NCBI GenBank assembly: GCA_004553405.1
Contig: SFLO01000071.1
Span: 1-5,172, forward strand
DNA: 5,172 nucleotides
DNA from: Coriobacteriaceae bacterium
GTDB taxonomy: Bacteria > Actinomycetota > Coriobacteriia > Coriobacteriales > QAMH01
Direction: 5' to 3'
Made by a program: the position numbers and the translations under genes. The notes under the pieces were generated by a model. That model did not search any database, was not told the DNA's origin, and was given only the letters and a program-made list of their open reading frames with translations. How positions within the stretch are numbered: position 1 is the first letter of the stretch; each line of letters starts with the position of its first letter. This document shows positions 1-5,172 of the stretch, piece by piece.

Positions 1-893
1 GCGCCCATCTCGGCGGCTATGGTCGCCGCTGTGACGTCGCCGATGCCGGGGATGCTGGTGAGCAGGGCGCGGACCTCCTGGTCCATCACCCTGGCGGCCT
101 CGGCCTCCAGCTCGCCGATCTGGCCGTCCAGGTACCCGATCAGCTCGACGAGCTTCCTGAGCTCGAAGGCGACGGAGCCTGCAGCGAAGGCGGCCCCCAC
201 GGACCTCTTGGCGGCCGCCTTGACCTCCTCGGCCTTGGCGCGCCCGAAGTGCCCGTTGCTGGCCCTCCTGACGGCCTTCTCCAGGGTCCTGATGTCGGTC
301 TTGGAGATCCTCTCGGGCGTCCCGTAGTCCCTGAGCAGGGCCCTCGCGGTGGCGCTGCCCATGCCGCCGACGACCCCGGCGAGCTCGGGGAACACGCGGT
401 CTGCGCACGCTGTGGCCCTGTTCTTGAGCGCGGTGCGCTCCCTCACGAGGTGGGACCTGTAGCGCGTGAGCTGCTTGACGCCGTCCGTGACCTCGGGCGA
501 CACGCTCTCGGGGCCGAGGCCCTTGAAGCGGGCGAAGGAGGCGATCAGGAACGCGTCGATGCTGTCGGTCTTGGTCTTGCGCAGCGAGTCGACCTTGCGG
601 AAGGCGTCCGTGAGCACGGGGTTCACGACGGCCACCGGCCACCCGCAGTCCGAGAGGAACGACCACAGCGCGATCCAGTAGTGGCCCGTCGACTCCATGG
701 CGACGACGCAGTCGCCGGGCTCGACCTCGAGCTCGGCGAGGCGGTCGACGAGGGCCCTGAAGCCGGCCTCGTCGTTGGAGAAGGAGACGGCCTTCCCCCT
801 GGGGGCGCCATCGGCCTCCCTCACCGCGACGACGTGGCTGTGCTTGGCGATGTCGATCCCGACGTACTTCAAGGCCTTCCCCTTCCTCCGCAT
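1..893 (-). CDS. IS110-family transposase (DEDD recombinase), C-terminus beyond window
   Basis: I translated 297 uninterrupted codons from ATG at 893 to the window edge; the family is usually 320-420 residues, so the 3' end is missing. The N-terminal RuvC-like DEDD domain is clear: VGIDIAKHSH (residues 11-20, D14), MESTGHYW (66-73, E67) and KTKTDSIDAF (106-115, D110 and D113). After a helical middle part, LLTSIPGIGDVTAATIAAEMG (about 277-297) is the helix-hairpin-helix-like start of the C-terminal Transposase_20 domain, whose catalytic serine lies outside the window. The enzyme should excise and insert its own element through a circular intermediate, guided by an RNA from the upstream non-coding end. 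The start is uncertain. ATG 893 has its nearest AGGAGG about 21 nt upstream, whereas in-frame TTG at 872-870 follows a purine-rich stretch (GGAGGAAGGGGAAGG) and would give the family-like N-terminus MKYVGIDIAK. The family call is firm; activity is unknown. Confidence 0.93.
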   Translation of the reverse strand, partial: MRRKGKALKYVGIDIAKHSHVVAVREADGAPRGKAVSFSNDEAGFRALVDRLAELEVEPGDCVVAMESTGHYWIALWSFLSDCGWPVAVVNPVLTDAFRKVDSLRKTKTDSIDAFLIASFARFKGLGPESVSPEVTDGVKQLTRYRSHLVRERTALKNRATACADRVFPELAGVVGGMGSATARALLRDYGTPERISKTDIRTLEKAVRRASNGHFGRAKAEEVKAAAKRSVGAAFAAGSVAFELRKLVELIGYLDGQIGELEAEAARVMDQEVRALLTSIPGIGDVTAATIAAEMG

Positions 894-928
894 TGCTCGG
901 GCCGGGGCGAAGGTCCTCCTCCGGGCCG

Positions 929-1058
929 CCGCGACACGCATCCTCGTCCGATATCCGACCCCTGGGGCCGTCCAGCCTAATCCGCGTCCAGTCGCGGGCC
1001 GGAGGCGCAAGCCTGAGCGACGGGGCCGAACCCCAGATGACAACCTGCGCCCTCCGCC
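929..1058 (-). ncRNA. Candidate IS110 bridge RNA (two guide hairpins with internal loops)
   Basis: Read on the minus strand, two hairpins stand in tandem between the left end and the transposase. Hairpin 1: GGAGG (1055-1051) pairs with CCUCC (1005-1001), then after a bulged G CGCAGG (1049-1044) pairs with CUUGCG (1011-1006). An internal loop of UUGUCAUCU (1043-1035) and GUCGCUCAGG (1021-1012) follows, closed by a GGGG-UUCGG-CCCC tip (1034-1022). Hairpin 2: CCGCGAC (997-991) pairs with GUCGCGG (935-929), and ACGC (987-984) with GCGU (939-936). Its internal loop is 983-971 and 955-940, closed by CGGCC-CCAGG-GGUCG (970-956). Stem, internal loop, stem-loop, repeated twice, is the published plan of IS110 bridge RNAs, with the target-binding loop first and the donor-binding loop second. 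The true RNA probably starts further 5', near 1150, where additional hairpins occur. The pairings were found by eye without energy calculation. Confidence 0.6.
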
Positions 1059-1157
1059 TCATGCGGGCCCTTTATCCCACATTCGCTTACGCAGGTAAAG
1101 GACGCGTCCACTGCGTCGGGGGGCGGTGGGACCCGCACCCCAAAACGCGGCGCATTG

Positions 1158-1163
1158 AATATA
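1158..1163 (-). promoter_or_regulatory. Possible -10 of the circle-junction promoter in the IS left end
   Basis: TATATT lies on the minus strand about 5-10 nt inside the proposed left end and matches five of six bases of TATAAT. In IS110 elements the excised circle can create a promoter with its -35 from the right end and its -10 from the left end, driving guide RNA and transposase. In the integrated state, the flank 1175-1195 shows no good -35. The right end needed to test this is not in the window. Confidence 0.35.
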
Positions 1164-1173
1164 CGAGGATGAC
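1163..1173 (-). other. Proposed left-end insertion junction of the IS110 element
   Basis: The minus strand reads GTCATCCTCGT here. GTCATC (1173-1168) is identical to the 5' loop strand of guide hairpin 1 (1041-1036), as expected for the left half of the genomic target. ATCCTCGT (1170-1163) is the exact complement of ACGAGGAU in the 3' loop strand of hairpin 2 (947-940), as expected for the element's own end. The two overlap at ATC, so the core dinucleotide probably lies within 1167-1170. Which two bases form the core cannot be decided without the other end. Confidence 0.5.
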
Positions 1174-1229
1174 GTGGGGGGGTGGGACGCTGCGGCGTGC
1201 GCTCGAGGTGATGTGGGTGCAAGCGCAGG

Positions 1230-1254
1230 GAGGCCCCGCGTTGGGCGGGGCCTC
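1230..1254 (-). terminator. Hairpin terminator after pheT
   Basis: GAGGCCCCGC (1254-1245 on the minus strand) and GCGGGGCCTC (1239-1230) form a perfect 10-bp stem with a 5-nt loop, beginning 8 nt after the TAA at 1263. The sequence beyond it (CCTGCGCTTGC) has no proper U run, so this is either a weak intrinsic terminator or a stem stabilising the 3' end of the mRNA. It lies in about 90 bp of chromosomal sequence between pheT and the IS element. Nothing else was seen in 1174-1229 apart from G-rich runs on the plus strand. Confidence 0.6.
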
Positions 1255-1262
1255 TCAGTGTG

Positions 1263-1445
1263 TTAGCTGCGGACTTCGCCGTTGGTGGCGGCGGTGAGCT
1301 TCTTGACGATCTTGGCGTGGGCCTTCTCGACCTCCTCGGAGGTGAGGGTGCGCTCTGCGTGGCGGTAGCTCAGGCGGTAGGCCATGGGCTTCTTGCCCGC
1401 GCCCACGCGCCGCTCGTCGCGGTAGACGTCGAAGAGGGTCACGCT
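1263..1445 (-). pseudogene. pheT: C-terminal remainder of pheT after the amber codon (rest of FDX-ACB domain)
   Basis: Sixty codons plus TAA continue the pheT frame directly after the TAG. They begin SVTLFDVYRDERRVG, followed by AGKKPMAYRLSYR, ERTLTSEEVEKAHAKIVKKL and end GEVRS. This is the conserved second half of the anticodon-binding FDX-ACB domain (LFDVYRG...GKKSLAY...RTLTDEEV in relatives). There is no frameshift, and the residues look under protein-level constraint. The segment has no start codon or ribosome binding site of its own that would make sense, so it can be made only by readthrough, by suppression, or if the TAG is a sequence error. Relatives often have Glu at the amber position (LLESV), so GAG to TAG is a plausible single change. 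Confidence 0.85.
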
Positions 1446-3704
1446 CTAGAGCAGCTGCTTGCCGGCGCTGGTGATGCACTGGGTGATGCGCTCGTTGGTG
1501 ACTTCCTCGGGCACCACGATGGCCAGGTCGACCTCAACGGCGGGGAAGACGGGCACATCGACGTAGGGGCGCTGCTCTGCGGCGCTGGCCAGCAGGGCGG
1601 CAACCTCCAGCTCGAAGGCGGCCACGGGGCCCTCGGCCTCGAAGGCGGCGCAGGCCAGAGGGTGCACCTCGCCCACCCAGCCCAGGACGCGGCCGCCGCT
1701 CAGGACCTCGGCAGCGCGGCCGGGCTGCAGCCAGGGGGCCTCGTCGGCCTCGAGGGCCTTGAAGCGCAGCTTGGGGATGCACAGCTCGCGGGCGAGGTTC
1801 TCAACCGCGCCCTTGGCGTCGAAGAAGTCGATCTCCACCGCCTGCTGGTTCCAGCCGGCAGTCACATAGGAGCCGGTGAGCACAGCGGCCAGCATGGTGC
1901 GCTCCTTGGGGTTCTTGCGGCCTTCTGCCGCGCCGAAGACGACGCCGCGCTCGAAGAGCTGCACGTTGCGCACGCCGCGGGCCTGGTTGTAGGCCACCGA
2001 GCGCATGAGGCCGGGCAGGATGCTGCGGCGCAGGACGGCCTGCTCGCTGCTCATGGGATTGATCAGCTCGACGGCCTCGCCGCGGTCGCCCTGGGGCATG
2101 CGCAGCTTGTCGAGGTCTGCCGGGTCGACCAGCGAGTAGGTCATGGTCTCGTTGATGCCGCAGGCGCGCAGGGTGCGGCTCATGAGCTCCTCGCGCTGCT
2201 GCTCGACGGTGCGGCCGCCGGCGTGGGAACCCGCGGGCAGGGTCATGGGCACGCGGTCGAGGCCCCAGATGCGCACGACCTCCTCGTAGAGGTCGATCTC
2301 GCGGATGAGGTCGGGGCGGAAGGTGGGCGCAACCACGGTGACCTGCTCGTCGCCGGCCTTGCCCAGGATGGTGCAACCCAGGTCCTCGAGGATGGTGAAC
2401 TGCTCCTCGTCGCTGATTTCGGCGCCGATGTGGTCCCTCAGGCGCTGGGGGCGCAGGCAGAGCTCGACGGGCGCAGGCACCACGGGGTAGCAGTCCACAA
2501 CGCCCTGGCAGATGGTGCCGCCTGCGACCTCGACGATGAGGGCAGCGGCGATCTGGGAGTACTCGTCGCAGGTGGTGGCGTCCACACCGCGCTCGTAGCG
2601 CAGGGACGCCTCGGAAACCAGGCCCAGGTTGCGCGAGGTGCGCGAGGTGTGGGCCGTGGAGAAGGTGGCGGACTCCAGCAGCACGTCGACGGTGGCGTCG
2701 GTGACCTCGGAGTCCAGGCCGCCCATGACGCCGGCCAGCGCCACGTTCGAGCTGCCGTCCGTGATCATGGCCATGTCGCTTGTGAGGGCGCGCTCCTGGC
2801 CGTCGAGGGTGGTGAAGCTGCTGCCGTCCTGGGCGGCGCGCACCACCACGTGGCGCTTGCCGGCCGCATCGACCGCAAAGGCGTTGAGGTCGAAGGCGTG
2901 CAGCGGCTGGCCGAGCTCGAAGAGGATGTAGTTGGTGACGTCGACGATGTTGTTGATGGAGCGACAGCCCATGGCGGTGAGGCGCTCGACCAGCCACTCA
3001 GGCGACGGGCCCACCTTCACGCCGCGGATGATGCGGGCGGTGTAGCGCTGGCAGAGCTCGGGGTCGTCGATGGCCACGTCCACCAGGTCGTCGACCTTCT
3101 CGTCGCCCTGCGGGCCGGGGACGGCGCAGGGGGCCTTGTAGCTCCAGGGCACGTGGTACATGGCGCCCACCTCGCGGGCCATGCCCTTCATGGAGAGGCA
3201 GTCCGGGCGGTTGGGAGTGATCTCGAGGTCGAGGACCTGGTCGCTCAGACCCAGGTACTCGGCGTAGGGCGTGCCCACCGGCGCGTCTGCCGACAGCTCG
3301 AGGATGCCCTCGTGGTCGGCGGAAAGCCCCAGCTCGCGGCCGGAGCACAGCATGCCGCAGCTGGCCACGCCGCGCAGCTTGGACTTCTTGATCTTGATGT
3401 CGCCGGGCAGCACGGTGCCCAGGGTGGCGACGGCGACCTTGAGGCCCTGGCGGCAGTTGGGGGCGCCGCAGACAATCTGCTGCAGCTCGTCCGTGCCGAT
3501 GTTGACGGTGGTCACGTGCATGTGGTCGCTGTCCGGGTGCGGCTCGCAGGTCTCGACGTAGCCCACGACGACGCCGTCGAGGTTGGCACCCACGGTCTCG
3601 AGCCCCTCCACACCGGTGCCGGTGAGGTCGAGGCGGTCGCAGAAGGCCTGCATGTCGTCCGGCACAGAGACGAACTCGCTCAGCCACTTCATAGAAACAT
3701 GCAT
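1446..3704 (-). CDS. pheT: Phenylalanyl-tRNA synthetase beta subunit, cut short by an in-frame amber codon
   Basis: The beta subunit of PheRS pairs with PheS, binds tRNA-Phe and edits mischarged Tyr-tRNA-Phe. The N-terminus MHVSMKWLSEFV is typical. Domains in order: EMAP-like tRNA-binding domain at about 40-150 (HPDSDHMHV at 56, CGAPN at 79); EITPNRPDCLS at 161-171; B3/B4 editing domain at about 210-385 (NNIVDVTNYI at 251, GQPLHAFD at 265, AGVMGG at 324); SEASLRYERGVD at 364; B5 domain at about 405-475; catalytic-like core; FDX-ACB domain from FPAVEVDLAIVV at about 720. Translation stops at TAG (1448-1446) after 752 residues, within FDX-ACB. The same frame stays open for 60 more conserved codons to TAA at 1263, which would make 813 residues, the normal family length. 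The start at 3704 has GAAAGGA 9 nt upstream. pheS lies 30 nt upstream in the same T-box-controlled operon. Confidence 0.95.
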   Translation of the reverse strand: MHVSMKWLSEFVSVPDDMQAFCDRLDLTGTGVEGLETVGANLDGVVVGYVETCEPHPDSDHMHVTTVNIGTDELQQIVCGAPNCRQGLKVAVATLGTVLPGDIKIKKSKLRGVASCGMLCSGRELGLSADHEGILELSADAPVGTPYAEYLGLSDQVLDLEITPNRPDCLSMKGMAREVGAMYHVPWSYKAPCAVPGPQGDEKVDDLVDVAIDDPELCQRYTARIIRGVKVGPSPEWLVERLTAMGCRSINNIVDVTNYILFELGQPLHAFDLNAFAVDAAGKRHVVVRAAQDGSSFTTLDGQERALTSDMAMITDGSSNVALAGVMGGLDSEVTDATVDVLLESATFSTAHTSRTSRNLGLVSEASLRYERGVDATTCDEYSQIAAALIVEVAGGTICQGVVDCYPVVPAPVELCLRPQRLRDHIGAEISDEEQFTILEDLGCTILGKAGDEQVTVVAPTFRPDLIREIDLYEEVVRIWGLDRVPMTLPAGSHAGGRTVEQQREELMSRTLRACGINETMTYSLVDPADLDKLRMPQGDRGEAVELINPMSSEQAVLRRSILPGLMRSVAYNQARGVRNVQLFERGVVFGAAEGRKNPKERTMLAAVLTGSYVTAGWNQQAVEIDFFDAKGAVENLARELCIPKLRFKALEADEAPWLQPGRAAEVLSGGRVLGWVGEVHPLACAAFEAEGPVAAFELEVAALLASAAEQRPYVDVPVFPAVEVDLAIVVPEEVTNERITQCITSAGKQLL

Positions 3705-3720
3705 TACATGTTGTCCTTTC
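3702..3720 (-). promoter_or_regulatory. pheT ribosome binding site with an AUG-UAA start-stop overlapping the start codon
   Basis: The minus strand reads GAAAGGACAACATGTAATG. AAAGGA is the Shine-Dalgarno sequence. A first ATG (3709-3707) only 4 nt after it is followed at once by TAA (3706-3704), whose last A starts the pheT ATG (3704-3702), 9 nt from the Shine-Dalgarno. The second ATG is chosen because it opens the full-length frame, has the better spacing and gives the family N-terminus. The minimal AUGUAA could trap or reload ribosomes and lower pheT translation; that is inference. Confidence 0.6.
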
Positions 3721-3734
3721 TCACAGAATCCGCT

Positions 3735-4796
3735 CTAGAACTGCCTCAGGAAGCGCATGTCACCTTCGAGGAGCATGCGCAGGTCGGGGACGTTGTACTT
3801 GAGGCAGGCGAGGCGCTCCACACCCACGCCGAAGGCGAAGCCGGTGTAGACCTCGGGGTCGATGTTGACGTAGCCGAAGACGTTGGGGTCGACCATGCCG
3901 CAGCCGAGGATCTCGACCCAGCCGGTGTTCTTGCAGAAGCGGCAGCCCTCGCCGTGGCAGATCCCGCACGAGACGTCGGCCTCGAGGGAGGGCTCGGTGA
4001 AGGGGAAGAAGTGGGCGCGGAAGCGGGTCTTGCGCTCCTCGCCGAAGAAGGCCTTGATGAAGTAGTCGAGCGTGCCCTTGAGGTCGCCCAGGGTGATGCC
4101 CTTGTCGACCACGAGGCCCTCGATCTGGTGGAACTGCGGCAGGTGGGACGGGTCGGCCACGTCGCGGCGGTAGACCTTGCCCGGGCTGATCATGTAGATG
4201 GGGGGCTCTTCCTCCTCCATGGTGTGCACCTGGGTGCCGGAGGTCTGGGTGCGCAGCAAGACGTCGGACTCGCCGCGCACGTTGGCGACGTCGCCGCTGC
4301 GGTCGAGGACGTAGAAGGTGTCCTGCATGGAGCGGCTGGGGTGGTCCTGCGGCGCGTTGAGCGCGGTGAAGTTGTAGAAGTCGGTCTCGACCTCGCGGCC
4401 GGGGATGATCTCGTAGCCGATGCCGGCGAAGATGTCGCTCACCTCGCGGATGATGTGGTTGATGAGGTGCTCCGTGCCGATGGGCATGCTGCGCCCGGGC
4501 AGGGTGACGTCGATGGCGCCGGTGGCCATCTGCTCTTCGAGCTCGGCGGCCTTGAGCTGCTGCTTCTTGGCCTCGAGCGCTGCCTCGACGGCGTCGCGGA
4601 CCTCGTTGGTCACCTTGCCGATGACGGGGCGCTCCTCCTTGGGGAGCTCGCGCATGCTGCGCAGGGCGGCGGTGAGGCTGCCCTTCTTGCCCAAGACGGC
4701 GATGCGGACCTCCTCGAGGGCGTCGCTGCTCTGGGCGTTCTCGATCTTGTCAAGGGTGTCGTCCCTCAGCTCCTCGAGCTCTTCCTTGAGACCCAT
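3735..4796 (-). CDS. pheS: Phenylalanyl-tRNA synthetase alpha subunit
   Basis: This is the catalytic alpha subunit of cytoplasmic (alpha-beta)2 PheRS, a class II synthetase that activates Phe with ATP and charges tRNA-Phe. It has 353 residues, the normal length. Residues 1-90 form the N-terminal helical coiled-coil arm that contacts tRNA. The catalytic core follows: GREVETDFYNF (133-143), HPSRSMQDTFYV (152-163), LRTQTSGTQVH (181-191), class II motif 2 GKVYRRDVADPSHLPQFHQ (206-224), a four-Cys segment CGIC...CRFC (277-288), GWVEILGCGMV (292-302) and motif 3 GFAFGVGVERLACLKY (319-334). It ends in the canonical FLRQF followed by TAG. I chose ATG 4796 because AGGAAGGAG sits 4 nt upstream and the N-terminus fits the family. 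An in-frame extension to 4895 would run through the T-box terminator and is not credible. It heads the pheS-pheT operon, 30 nt before pheT. Confidence 0.98.
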   Translation of the reverse strand: MGLKEELEELRDDTLDKIENAQSSDALEEVRIAVLGKKGSLTAALRSMRELPKEERPVIGKVTNEVRDAVEAALEAKKQQLKAAELEEQMATGAIDVTLPGRSMPIGTEHLINHIIREVSDIFAGIGYEIIPGREVETDFYNFTALNAPQDHPSRSMQDTFYVLDRSGDVANVRGESDVLLRTQTSGTQVHTMEEEEPPIYMISPGKVYRRDVADPSHLPQFHQIEGLVVDKGITLGDLKGTLDYFIKAFFGEERKTRFRAHFFPFTEPSLEADVSCGICHGEGCRFCKNTGWVEILGCGMVDPNVFGYVNIDPEVYTGFAFGVGVERLACLKYNVPDLRMLLEGDMRFLRQF

Positions 4797-4800
4797 GTCT

Positions 4801-4809
4801 CTCCTTCCT
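4801..4809 (-). promoter_or_regulatory. pheS ribosome binding site
   Basis: AGGAAGGAG on the minus strand, 4 nt before ATG 4796, decides the pheS start over the upstream in-frame ATGs at 4892-4895. The 60 nt between it and the T-box terminator (4810-4871) is GC-rich and holds nothing else recognisable. Confidence 0.85.
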
Positions 4810-4871
4810 GCCAGCGCAGCGCGCGCCGGTACGGGCGCGGGCGCAGGCTCGCTTGTGAGGGCGTGAAAATG

Positions 4872-4903
4872 AAAAACCGCCCCCGTGGACATCACGAGGA
4901 CGG
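4872..4903 (-). terminator. Intrinsic terminator of the T-box leader
   Basis: CCGUCCUCGUG (4903-4893) pairs over 11 bp, including two G-U pairs, with CACGGGGGCGG (4887-4877). The loop is AUGUC, and UUUUU (4876-4872) follows with more U shortly after. It stops transcription about 75 nt before pheS when tRNA-Phe is charged. Confidence 0.92.
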
Positions 4904-4931
4904 AATCTTGAGAATCCGCGGTACCACCTCG
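4895..4931 (-). promoter_or_regulatory. T-box antiterminator element
   Basis: CGAGG (4931-4927) pairs with CCUCG (4899-4895). GCGG (4919-4916), after the seven-base UGGUACC bulge, pairs with CCGU (4903-4900). The 3' arm CCGUCCUCG is the same stretch that forms the 5' arm of the terminator, so the two structures exclude each other. Confidence 0.88.
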
Positions 4932-5035
4932 GTTGACGCGCGTGCGCGCCCGCTCGTTGTGCCCTGTTTCGGGGGCAGGCCGGCCAGCCTACTCGCCGCG
5001 CCGCGCAGGCGCGCTTTAAGCCGGCAGCTCCGGAG

Positions 5036-5041
5036 TGAATT
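5036..5041 (-). promoter_or_regulatory. Specifier loop strand with Phe codon UUC
   Basis: AAUUCA forms the 3' strand of the Stem I internal loop between two perfectly paired helices. UUC at 5039-5037 is the codon read by the tRNA-Phe GAA anticodon. This agrees with the downstream genes being pheS and pheT. Confidence 0.88.
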
Positions 5042-5136
5042 CGCGGCGCGGCACCAGGTCCTTCCAGCCTAGGGACCCTCTCTGGCAGGTGCATGGCGTT
5101 GACCCGCGACTGTCTCCATCAACGCAATGACTGAGC

Positions 5137-5142
5137 ATTATA
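5137..5142 (-). promoter_or_regulatory. Promoter -10 box of the pheST operon
   Basis: A perfect TATAAT on the minus strand ends about 5-8 nt before the expected leader start (around 5129-5132) and about 20 nt before the base of Stem I. No convincing -35 stands at 16-18 bp; TTGCCG at 5164-5169 is 21 bp away and too far. The remaining bases to the window edge (5143-5172) are GC-rich with no gene seen. Confidence 0.75.
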
Positions 5143-5172
5143 GCGCTCGGGGCGGGCCGCAGGCGGCAAGTT

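Larger units (their letters stand above)
1..1170 (-). mobile_element. IS110-family insertion sequence, partial (left end and most of transposase)
   Basis: The element consists of the transposase plus about 275 nt of non-coding sequence 5' of it, the layout of IS110-group elements that encode their guide RNA in the left end. No terminal inverted repeats were seen, as expected for this family. The left boundary near 1167-1170 is inferred from guide-like matches: an internal-loop strand at 940-947 is complementary to 1163-1170, and another at 1036-1041 matches the adjoining flank at 1168-1173. The right end is outside the window, so the boundary cannot be confirmed by comparing both ends. The element lies downstream of pheST, transcribed in the same direction, and breaks no recognised gene. 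Confidence 0.75.
4872..5132 (-). ncRNA. T-box leader, phenylalanine-specific (UUC specifier), transcription antitermination
   Basis: This riboswitch senses uncharged tRNA-Phe upstream of pheS. Stem I: GGAG (5117-5114) pairs with CUCC (5035-5032), and above an internal loop CGCGG (5108-5104) pairs with CCGCG (5046-5042). The loop's 3' strand AAUUCA (5041-5036) carries the Phe codon UUC followed by a purine. The distal arm has GCACC/GGUGC (5092-5088/5055-5051), a CAGAGA AG-bulge (5085-5080) and GGGUCC/GGACCU. Stem II is probably GCCGGC/GCUGGC with an AGUA S-turn-like motif. The T-box AGGTGGTACCGCGG is at 4929-4916; its UGGU bulge can pair with an ACCA acceptor end, consistent with A73 of tRNA-Phe. 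The terminator follows. Uncharged tRNA-Phe should stabilise the antiterminator and let RNA polymerase reach pheST. Confidence 0.95.

Noticed and set aside
19..980. Overlapping plus-strand open frames across the transposase and IS left end
   Set aside because: They are low-complexity shadows of the minus-strand IS110 transposase and non-coding end; none shows a recognisable motif.
1089..1185. Inverted repeat ACGCAG/CTGCGT with central GGACGCGTCC, and G-runs on the plus strand that could form quadruplexes
   Set aside because: They may belong to the 5' part of the bridge RNA transcript, but in sequence of this GC content short repeats and G-runs are expected. No independent function could be supported.
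1446..1448. UAG as pyrrolysine in PheT
   Set aside because: Known pyrrolysine sites are mostly in methylamine methyltransferases; no pyl genes or PYLIS-like structure are visible here, and pheS ends normally with TAG. Kept only as one option to exclude.
4797..4895. N-terminal extension of pheS by 33 codons
   Set aside because: It would start inside the T-box terminator stem and encode a Pro/Ala-rich stretch absent from PheS proteins. The ATG at 4796 has an excellent ribosome binding site.
1260..5072. A plus-strand open frame of 1270 codons antisense to both pheS and pheT
   Set aside because: It mirrors the GC-rich codon bias of the real genes. Its product is a Gly/Ala/Val/His/Asp-rich string with no domain, no sensible ribosome binding site and no family resemblance, while the opposite strand encodes two clearly conserved subunits.
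5164..5169. TTGCCG as -35 of the pheST promoter
   Set aside because: It is 21 bp from TATAAT, beyond the usual 16-18 bp spacing.

Overview
The window comes from a high-GC bacterium. It carries a phenylalanine T-box leader with an intrinsic terminator, a pheS-pheT pair with strong purine-rich ribosome binding sites, and very GC-rich third codon positions. High GC together with a transcription-attenuating T-box suggests a Coriobacteriia-type actinobacterium (Collinsella/Olsenella/Atopobium relatives). That placement is inferred from style and was not searched. Every recognisable gene lies on the minus strand, so the biological order runs right to left.

Right part (about 5142 down to 4797): a TATAAT -10 box, then a T-box leader of about 260 nt. 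Its Stem I has a UUC (Phe) specifier in an internal loop and an AG-bulge type distal arm. The AGGTGGTACCGCGG T-box motif follows, and then an 11-bp terminator with a U tract that competes with the antiterminator. Low charged tRNA-Phe should therefore switch on the synthetase operon. Centre (4796 to 1263): pheS, 353 codons and intact, then after 30 nt pheT, the two subunits of the (alpha-beta)2 phenylalanyl-tRNA synthetase. A perfect 10-bp GC hairpin just after pheT is the likely operon end.

The main anomaly in the operon is an in-frame TAG at pheT codon 753. The frame continues without a shift for 60 well-conserved codons to a TAA at 1263-1265. The amber cuts the C-terminal anticodon-binding (FDX-ACB) domain after about a third of its length. 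This is a sequence error, a recent nonsense mutation, or a readthrough/suppression case. pheS in the same operon ends with TAG at its expected place, which argues against simple genome-wide reassignment of UAG.

Left part (1 to about 1170): an IS110-family insertion sequence, truncated by the window edge. It has a DEDD transposase (1-893, 3' end missing) and about 275 nt of structured non-coding left end. In that left end I find two consecutive hairpins, each with an internal loop, as in the bridge RNAs (seekRNAs) of IS110 elements. One loop strand of the second hairpin is complementary to the proposed element end (8 nt). One loop strand of the first is identical to the abutting chromosomal flank (6 nt). 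The two matches meet at one site (1163-1173), which both locates the insertion junction and supports the bridge-RNA reading. The element sits about 90 bp downstream of pheT, beyond the terminator hairpin.
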